NCBI GenBank assembly: GCA_035642125.1
Contig: DASQSZ010000502.1
Coordinates: 1 to 12,915 of the forward strand
Length of the DNA: 12,915 bases
Origin: CALAED01 sp937891035
Lineage (GTDB): Bacteria > Actinomycetota > Actinomycetes > Streptosporangiales > Streptosporangiaceae
Direction of reading: 5' to 3'
Of the stretch, positions 12,914-12,915 are shown one piece after another (the first letter of the stretch is position 1; each line of letters opens with the position of its first letter). The position numbers and the translations under genes were made by a program. Under the pieces are notes generated by a model, which was given only the letters and a program-made list of their open reading frames with translations, was not told the DNA's origin and did no database searches.

Positions 12914-12915
12914 GG

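Noticed and set aside
1..12915. tRNA, rRNA, CRISPR array, insertion sequence or prophage
   Set aside because: No cloverleaf-like sequence, regularly spaced repeats, transposase or terminal inverted repeats, or phage structural gene was seen on either strand.

Overview
This window is high-GC DNA from an actinomycete, in the style of Streptomyces, Streptosporangiales or Kribbella. The evidence is GTG starts, start/stop overlaps, GC-rich third positions with long antisense shadow frames, and protein families typical of filamentous soil actinobacteria. I cannot fix the genus. No RNA gene, CRISPR array, insertion sequence or phage gene is visible. Each gene here is intact, apart from the two cut by the window edges.

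Region 1 (2-3746, plus strand) is the 3' end of a respiratory complex I operon: the C-terminal part of nuoL, then nuoM and nuoN, joined by 4-base start/stop overlaps. NuoM and NuoN keep the channel lysines. The usual TM5 glutamate is Asp138 in NuoM and Tyr131 in NuoN, so this looks like a divergent complex I branch, possibly the second and shorter nuo cluster known from Streptomyces.

Region 2 (3753-5413) is a small divergent module. A TetR regulator on the plus strand faces a two-gene minus-strand operon encoding a single-span histidine-rich protein and a four-span membrane protein, overlapping by 4 bases. A perfect 13-base inverted repeat pair brackets the shared intergenic region, next to both starts. 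This is the best candidate here for an undescribed, self-contained system.

Region 3 (5559-8634, minus strand) is a two-gene secreted arabinan-degrading operon. A GH43 arabinofuranosidase with a CBM13 ricin-type lectin domain is followed 18 bases later by a GH43 arabinofuranosidase with a CBM42/AbfB domain. Its upstream region carries a good promoter (TTGACA, 17 bases, TACCGT) and three possible operators, including an 18-base palindrome.

Region 4 (8722-10084, minus strand) holds a 76-residue protein with a CarD/UvrD-tail-like beta-barrel and a LysR-type regulator. The LysR gene diverges from Region 5 (10380-11997, plus strand), a membrane acyl desaturase overlapping a TetR gene. Two adjacent inverted repeats lie just upstream of the desaturase and are likely operators for that TetR. 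Together these would form a self-regulated membrane-lipid desaturation unit.

Region 5 is followed, on the minus strand, by a 97-residue hypothetical protein (12060-12353) and, running off the right edge, a protein fragment resembling the C-terminal extension of some actinobacterial AraC-type regulators.
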